Part shown: positions 57,925 through 64,000 of the stretch, in pieces | Layout: each line of letters opens with the position of its first letter | How positions within the stretch are numbered: the first letter of the stretch is position 1 | Assembly (NCBI GenBank): GCA_038496675.1 | Contig: CM076659.1 | Span: 17,586,893 to 17,650,892 of the forward strand | Direction: 5' to 3' | DNA: 64,000 nucleotides | DNA from: Rachycentron canadum | Lineage: Eukaryota > Chordata > Actinopteri > Carangiformes > Rachycentridae | Position numbers and translations under genes: made by a program | Notes under the pieces: generated by a model | Databases searched by the model: none | Told to the model about the DNA's origin: nothing | Seen by the model: the letters and a program-made list of their open reading frames with translations, nothing else

Positions 57925-59550
57925 GCTATTGTCTGTCAATGGCATAAATAAACAAGGAAATAGTCCGGCCAAAAAAAAGTGGGGGGTTGTGAGATCTTGT
58001 TCAGTACAGTTTCTGAAACCATTCCCGCCTTAAAAAAGTGAATAACAAAGGTCACGATAAGTCAAACAACTGTGAATATGACATAAAGATATTTCCACAA
58101 TTTTTGTGAATTTACTTTCTCAACCCCCCCCACTCCCTAAACTTGGTTTGTTAAAAGCGACTCATAAATAAATTTGTCTCGACTGACTTGACTTGCCCTG
58201 TGGGTACTATCAACATACAATTTCCATATTCACCTAATTGTGTCAGTCACTCATCCTCAACAAAACAGCTTTTACAGGTCAGAGAGATGCTTCTCTGGCA
58301 ATTTTCAAAGTTCAACACAAACCACAAAGGAGAGAGAGAGAGAGAAAGCAGGGAGAAGAACATCCTGTGAGGTGGCGACTCTTGACACTGACAACGCCGA
58401 AAACTTGGTGGTGTGAGGAGGAAAAAAAATTAACGACACTAAACAATAAATTTTTCATTCATTCTACACACCCAAGGTGACACAGTTGAGCTGGAGCTGC
58501 AGCGTGACGTGTAAAATGTGTTTGGATCTGGCCTGCAAACACTGCTGAGGAGCCCATGAAAGATGCATGGAGCCACTGGAGAGGTATAAAGAATTTAGAG
58601 ATATAAAGGATATATGACAAATAAATCAGGATGCAAATCTCACCGGGTGCCACTGGGAGTTCTCCAATGAAAATGGCCTGAATAATTGAAGAGGAAGAGG
58701 AAACATTTCATCAATGAGAAGAGCTGTGGAAAATGCTCTTCCCTCCATTTTTTAAACCTTTCTTAGGGGCCTTTTCTAGTCTTTTAAAAACGGCAACGCA
58801 GCGGGGAATGCCACTGACAGAGTCTGCAAGTTCACACAACTCTCTTTTAGAAGCAAATTATTAAACATGTGCTCACAAGAAAGGTTTCAAAAACCTGGGA
58901 TCTTTTCGAGGGATTATCAGAAAGCACAAAACATAAACTAAAAAATGAAAGGCTGAGAAAAAGTCACTGCAATGTGATACAGAGAAAACAAAAAGTAAAC
59001 CAGAATTCAGTTGCACATTTTCCTAGATGCTATTGTGATGCCAACGCTACTCAGACAGTGAAAGACATCTCCACTTCCAAAATATCCTTCCTCCACTAAA
59101 GGTTGAGCAAATGAGACACTATCGGCACTTTTCCTAAACAAAACACTGCTGTTACTTTATTTATTCTGCTTTGCTTTATTTATTTTATGAGTTCAGCTCT
59201 GATTTATGTATAAAGATGAAATGATGACTATCACTTTCCTTTCTGGCCATCCCACCTCTTCCTTCCTTTCTTGTCACATTGTTTCTTCAACAGTTTCGAC
59301 CCTATCTCTCAATTTTCAGTTGTTTTTTTTTTTGGCATGACTGAAAATGTTATTGCCAGCACATTACACAAAATATGAAATCTCCAAACGAACATGTTAC
59401 ATATTTGAACTCTGCTGTTCTCGCCAGAAAAAGAGTAGACATGGTGAACGAGGGGGGAAAAAAAACTTTACATAATGACGCCGTCTTGCCAGTTCAGCCA
59501 GACGCTCCACAACGAGGAGGAAAAAAAAAAAAAACTATTCTAACGGGAAC
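57925..59550. other. Intergenic spacer
   Basis: AT-rich with an (AG)n run at 58330-58344. No gene recognised. Confidence 0.55.
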
Positions 59551-59840
59551 TCATCACCATGGTGAACCTGGGTTGCCAAGCACGACTGTCTTGGCAACAG
59601 CGTCACCAGGGATACTGGCTCCCCCTAGATGGGGTTCATTGATTAGAGTTGGAGCTCACCCCAGAGTCCTTGGAATCATTAAACACTGTAGTTTTTTTTG
59701 GAGAGGGGGAATGAGAGTCCAGGGAATTGTGGGAAGGACTTAGAGGTCATATTCATTAAGAGGTTGGAGGCCCTGTTCTGGGTCCAAACTGTATTTCACT
59801 CCCTTTCATCCACCTTCATGACATCACTGGCGAGATAATT
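59551..59840. promoter_or_regulatory. Candidate regulatory block with paired RFX-type half sites
   Basis: GTTGCCAAG (59572-59580) and CTTGGCAAC (59590-59598) form a perfect 9-bp inverted repeat with a 9-bp spacer. Each arm ends in an RFX half site (GTTGCC/GGCAAC). The 12-bp palindrome TCACCATGGTGA at 59554-59565 is next to it. Further on are TTCATTGATTAGAG, GAATCATTAAACAC and GATAATTATTGAATAACC. Confidence 0.35.
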
Positions 59841-62800
59841 ATTGAATAACCTTCATTGCAGAGATCCTGGTTTAAGATGGTGATGGTGTATAAACTTAAC
59901 TGCTGCTTCCAAGGAAGGTAACTTCACTGAAAACTCATGTATGAATCAGATTCTGAATTACACAGGTTTTCCTGGAATCTCTAAAGCCACTACAACTTTG
60001 GTTTCAAACCTTGTCTGTCAGGAATGTGTGTGTGTGTGTGTCATCTGGGCAGCTTTGACCGACAGTGACCAAACTCACTCACTGACAAATGCTTTGTCCT
60101 CATTGGTGCAAGAAAGTACATGAGTCGTCTCTTTCCAGCTCAGCCCGCCCAGCTACGATCAGTAAGAAAAACAATCACCTCTAACAAAAAGTACCCTAAT
60201 TTTGGCAGAAATGTTCATGTAAAACACAAGTGCTTACAGTACAGAACTGCCTCATGGCCTTTAACACAGCATGTCATCGGTATATATTTTAGTTCTGAAT
60301 ATTTAAATCTCTAGTTTAGTGCATTTGTCTTTTTCTTCTGGATAATTCATCAAACTTAGAAGTTCTTGCTTGTTATTTTATCACTGGTGCCACAACAATA
60401 GAATCTGATAGACGAAAACTGTTTAGTTTATCCAAAACACTGGAAACAAAAGCCAGGCATTAGAGAATCTGAATTAAAGAGGAGCCTGATATAATCAGAA
60501 CTGTCTTTTTTCACAACAAATGTCAAGTGGGAAGAAATCAATTATAGACAAGACAGACACAAACATTTGTGTACATAAAGCAGCTTCAGTAAAACCAGAC
60601 TGCAGTGCAGCCACCAGACATTGTGCACTTAGACTAATTCATCACAGATCAGTCAGACATTTATTTGAGGCATTCGCTCAACAGATGATGATGACAAATC
60701 TCTCAGGTCTAACCGCATCAGCGTCTCAAAACTTCTCTGTCCCTGCTCAGTCCCATTAAAATACCAATTACACAACAAGTAGATAAAGAATAAACAGATC
60801 CTGAAAGGCACTATAGGTACATGAAGCTTTGTTGATGTGTTTGAGTGGAAGTTGTATGTAGTTGAAAACTAAATACATACATACATTTTTTTAAACAGTA
60901 AAAACTAGATGAAAACTGTAAGTAAAAGAGAAACCGCCTCTGTTATGAGACCTCCTGTATTTCTAAAAAACAAAATCTCACTTGAGATTTAACACATTTC
61001 TTTGGTTTTGTCTGAGTGGTCACAACAGCAGTTGGCTCGACACAGAGCCCTGAATGATCTGTCAGTCTCAGTTATATACAGGTATGCTTATGAGTTGACG
61101 TGACACTGTTGTGACAAATGCATGAGCTCAGTGTCGCATCTCATACTATGGAGTGACTGACATCCCAAAGAACATACACTCACCGGTTGACACGGCCTGT
61201 CCACACTCTTTACATTTTAAATGCAGCGGACCTGACAGATCTAATGTGTCCTCAGATGTGGAACAGTTTCCTCACTTGTAAGTCCTGTTGATGTGAGTAA
61301 GGAATCTGCACTTTGCTCAAAGAGAAAACTTAAAGAGAAACTCCAATTCAATTCCATTTTACCCACCGAGATCAGTTTTCTAGTCACGAGAACCACTCAG
61401 CCTGGGAAAACACTTGTAAAATGTCTTCTGTGAGTCTGGATGAGCTTTTTCAAGTCTTGAAAAAAAAGAAAAACAACAACCCCGTTGATGACATCAGGGT
61501 TATCTTTGGGCAAAGACATCTGCTTTTACCCTAAAGCCTGTGTTACATATTAAGAGTGAGGTTGAAAGAGAAGGTTGTTTAACAGGCTCGGAGGATTTTT
61601 ACAATATCATGTTTTTGGAACTTGACCCATGTGTCGCCTGAAATTAAGGACCTCTGAGTCCCTGTTGTCTCCATTTTGACCATTTTTTTTTTAAATCTAT
61701 GGTTTACCTGAGATATGAAAGACAGATCATCTAAGTATGGAGATGAATTAAAAACTTATTTCACAGGGAAAAATAATCATACATATCTTTTACAAATTCA
61801 CATAATGTCAAAGAAGTTAGAGCCTATTTGAATATTTTTGTGTATGTGTTTTGTACCAACAAATAAAAATTCTGAGTCAAAACTAACTTGGCAAAGACAA
61901 AGAAAAACAGATTGTGTGGTAAAAATATTAACTGAACGAAACATGAACTGTGTTTGTATGCATGTCTTTCCAGTGTGTTTGTGCGTGTGTGCTCATTTGA
62001 CTGTGCCTGTGTGAAAGAGGGGCATGGGTGGCAGGGCTACCTTGAAAAAGAGATGAGAGGAACTTCCTCTTCTTGGAGCAGGCACAAAGCAGCAGGCAGC
62101 GGTGTGTGGGAGGGGCAGGATAGTGGGTAGATGGGGTGAGGGCCAGTGCTAGGGGCGAGGGTCTTTGTGTGTTTTGTTAGCGGTGGCAGCACCCCTTAGG
62201 TCCAGTGGACACACGCCTGGTTCATTCGACGACAGCTTTGTCTGTGCTTGGAGGGCAGCCATGAGTCGGGCGCGCAGGTTGTCCGGACAACTGTGTAGTC
62301 AGACCAACACATTGACAAACACATACACACAGATAAAGATGGAAATTGTTGTTTTTTTTTAAAAAAAACAAAAAAAAAAAACATTTGCTGCCATATTTCA
62401 GAGGTTAATAAAAGAAAAGTAAAAGTGTGAACTGGGATATTATTCATGTAGGTACTGATGAGGGTCCTTGTGTGTTAGATTTATGTGTGCTTGTCTACCT
62501 ATGTCTGAGCACTTGTCTCTGAACTCCACCCACCTGAAGCAGGCGTACAAAGGAATGTGTTTGGCTGCGCTCATCTCCAGCCTTTGTGCATCTTTCAACC
62601 CTAAACTATGCCAGGACCTCAGAGAAACAGAGCATCAGTTGACAGCAGGCGCTCCTCCAAAGACATGCTTCTCATGCCCTGTGGAGGCCCCCTGTACAGG
62701 AGACTCCATCCCCTCCGTCCAACCCTGGCTCACTCCTGCAATCAAAGACAGCTTCATTATGTGCTGACTAATTTTGTGCCTGCCCACAAGACGACTCCCA

Positions 62801-62990
62801 GGTAATGGCCATGCAGGTTTGCCCTCCTCTGCACCTCTCCAGAGGAGCCACTCTGAGACTTTGAGGCCACAAAGCTGTGTCTTCCCCCTCAACAAAGGGC
62901 CCTCTCACAGGCCTGGGCCTTGTGCCCCCCTCCCCCCTTCCCCCACCTGCATGGAGAGGATAGGGAGGGATCTGAGAGGAGGAGAGGGGG
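59841..62990. other. Intergenic spacer
   Basis: Mostly AT-rich unique sequence with a short (TG)9 near 60024-60041 and A/T runs at 61683-61693 and 62352-62380. 62040-62290 is more GC- and CpG-rich with no motif cluster. No gene recognised. Confidence 0.5.
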
Positions 62991-63250
62991 AGTCGAATCT
63001 TGAATCTCCACAGCAGGAGAGGAGCCAGCACTGGGACAGGCGGTGATACAACATTTGAATGCCCCGACCGGGGACACACCGTCGTGCCTCTCCAATTAAA
63101 TTATCCACTCCACAATGGCGAGGCCTCGAGAATTGACACCTCCATTGAGAGTGTGTCAGCAGCTTTGTGGGGACTGAAAATTTCCATCTTTGCAGAAATA
63201 GATTTGCTCCCAAGGGTAGCAACAATAGCAGGGCAATCCCTCTAATGCTC
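62991..63250. promoter_or_regulatory. Candidate regulatory block
   Basis: The block carries GAATGCCCCGACCGGGG, CTCTCCAATTAAATTATCC, CACAATGGCGAGGCCTCGAG, AGAATTGACACC, AGAAATAGATTTGC and CAACAATAGCAGGG (SOX-like ACAATAG). CpG-retaining unique sequence after a C/G-rich tract. Conservation untested. Confidence 0.35.
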
Positions 63251-64000
63251 GTTTTTGAGAGGAAAATAGGGATGAGAGCTGGGGATTTGGAAGGTTTACT
63301 TACAGGGACCAAGGGAATTCTCGTTTGGAGGTGATAATATATCTGAAGTGTCTCTGACAAAATGCAATGTGGGATGAATGTGTTGTTTTTCAGGTGTAAG
63401 CCAAAATCACCCTGGACAGTGTAACGTGTTTCAATACGTCTAATCTAATGCACTTTTTTTGCTCAAGCAAAAGCTGAGTGATTTTAGCAATTTAGCAGGT
63501 TTTTCCCTGGGCAGTGAGGGTGATTCAATTCTAGTTATGATATGTTCTACACAACTAGTAAATGTTTCAACCTTACTGTCATTTCAGTGTTTCTGTCCAT
63601 AAAAACATATGCACAAATATCATCAAAGGTGTTTCTTATCCAGAAATAAATCTGCATTTGTACTTTCACATAGAGTACTTTAAACCTAATAAGCAGTTCA
63701 CATACTACATGTTTCCACAGAAACAGTAAGAGGCTCGGTCCAACAACAAAGACAAAGTAAGTAAAGACGATGAACTCCACTGAGGGCAAACATTAAGTTT
63801 TTGACATATTCACTGTTAGTTCAAAGTTACGAGAGATAGAAGATTATGAAGGAGAAAGCAATGACATGCAATACAGATACTGTATTTACACTGGACTCAC
63901 CTTAGCCCACAATTTGTATATTAAAATGCTGTTAACATGAGGTGCAAAAAGTAAAATCCTGGATGACACACAGCAGCTCAGTGGGCTCACCACACACATT
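63251..64000. other. Intergenic end of window
   Basis: AT-rich unique sequence. I see no gene, repeat family or regulatory cluster. Confidence 0.55.

Overview
This window is vertebrate nuclear DNA, almost certainly from a ray-finned (teleost) fish. It has short spliced exons, very dense dinucleotide microsatellites, a Tc1-type transposon fossil and several decayed repeats of the kind scattered through percomorph genomes. No bacterial, phage, CRISPR or operon structure is present. Two assembly gaps interrupt it (10657-11042 and 55956-56314).

The only protein-coding gene I can support is the 5' half of meis1, on the minus strand. It encodes a TALE-class homeodomain transcription factor. Six coding exons lie between 7904 and 2035: MAQR in exon 1, a 221-nt exon 2, a 142-nt exon 3, two 51-nt exons 4 and 5, and a 147-nt exon 6. 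All have consensus AG/GT borders and keep one reading frame for 208 codons. Together they give the disordered N-terminus and the PBX-interacting MEIS-homology region. The homeodomain exons must lie beyond the left edge, past at least 2 kb of intron 6. The coding sequence matches MEIS1 rather than MEIS2 or MEIS3 (for example LIFEKCELATCTPREPG and GDVCSSESFNED). I cannot say from sequence alone whether it is the teleost a or b copy.

The region from 7905 to about 9700 holds the 5' UTR and promoter. It contains a near-consensus PBX-MEIS composite site, an ETS site, two opposed CCAAT boxes and a HOX-PBX half site. A CpG-rich patch at 11180-11391 ends in a plus-strand splice donor and could be a divergent non-coding first exon; this is weak.

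From about 11.4 kb to 64 kb I find no gene. This is a noncoding flank upstream of meis1, as expected for a developmental regulator in a gene desert. Unique, balanced-composition blocks rich in homeodomain-type ATTA/TAAT cores alternate with microsatellites and repeat fossils. I list the clearest blocks as candidate cis-regulatory elements. Conservation cannot be tested here, so confidence is low to moderate. Recognisable repeats are a Tc1 transposase relic with an inverted duplication (46283-46803), an inverted-repeat acanthomorph element (51831-52140), and decayed copies near 16400, 22080, 25470, 33280, 37425, 39430 and 44610.

The sharpest unexpected observation is technical. The 11 bases directly abutting the second gap match the start of the Tn5/Nextera mosaic-end read-through sequence, so they are probably residual adapter. 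The sharpest sequence-level oddity is an 18-bp perfect palindrome at 57575-57592 inside a candidate regulatory block.
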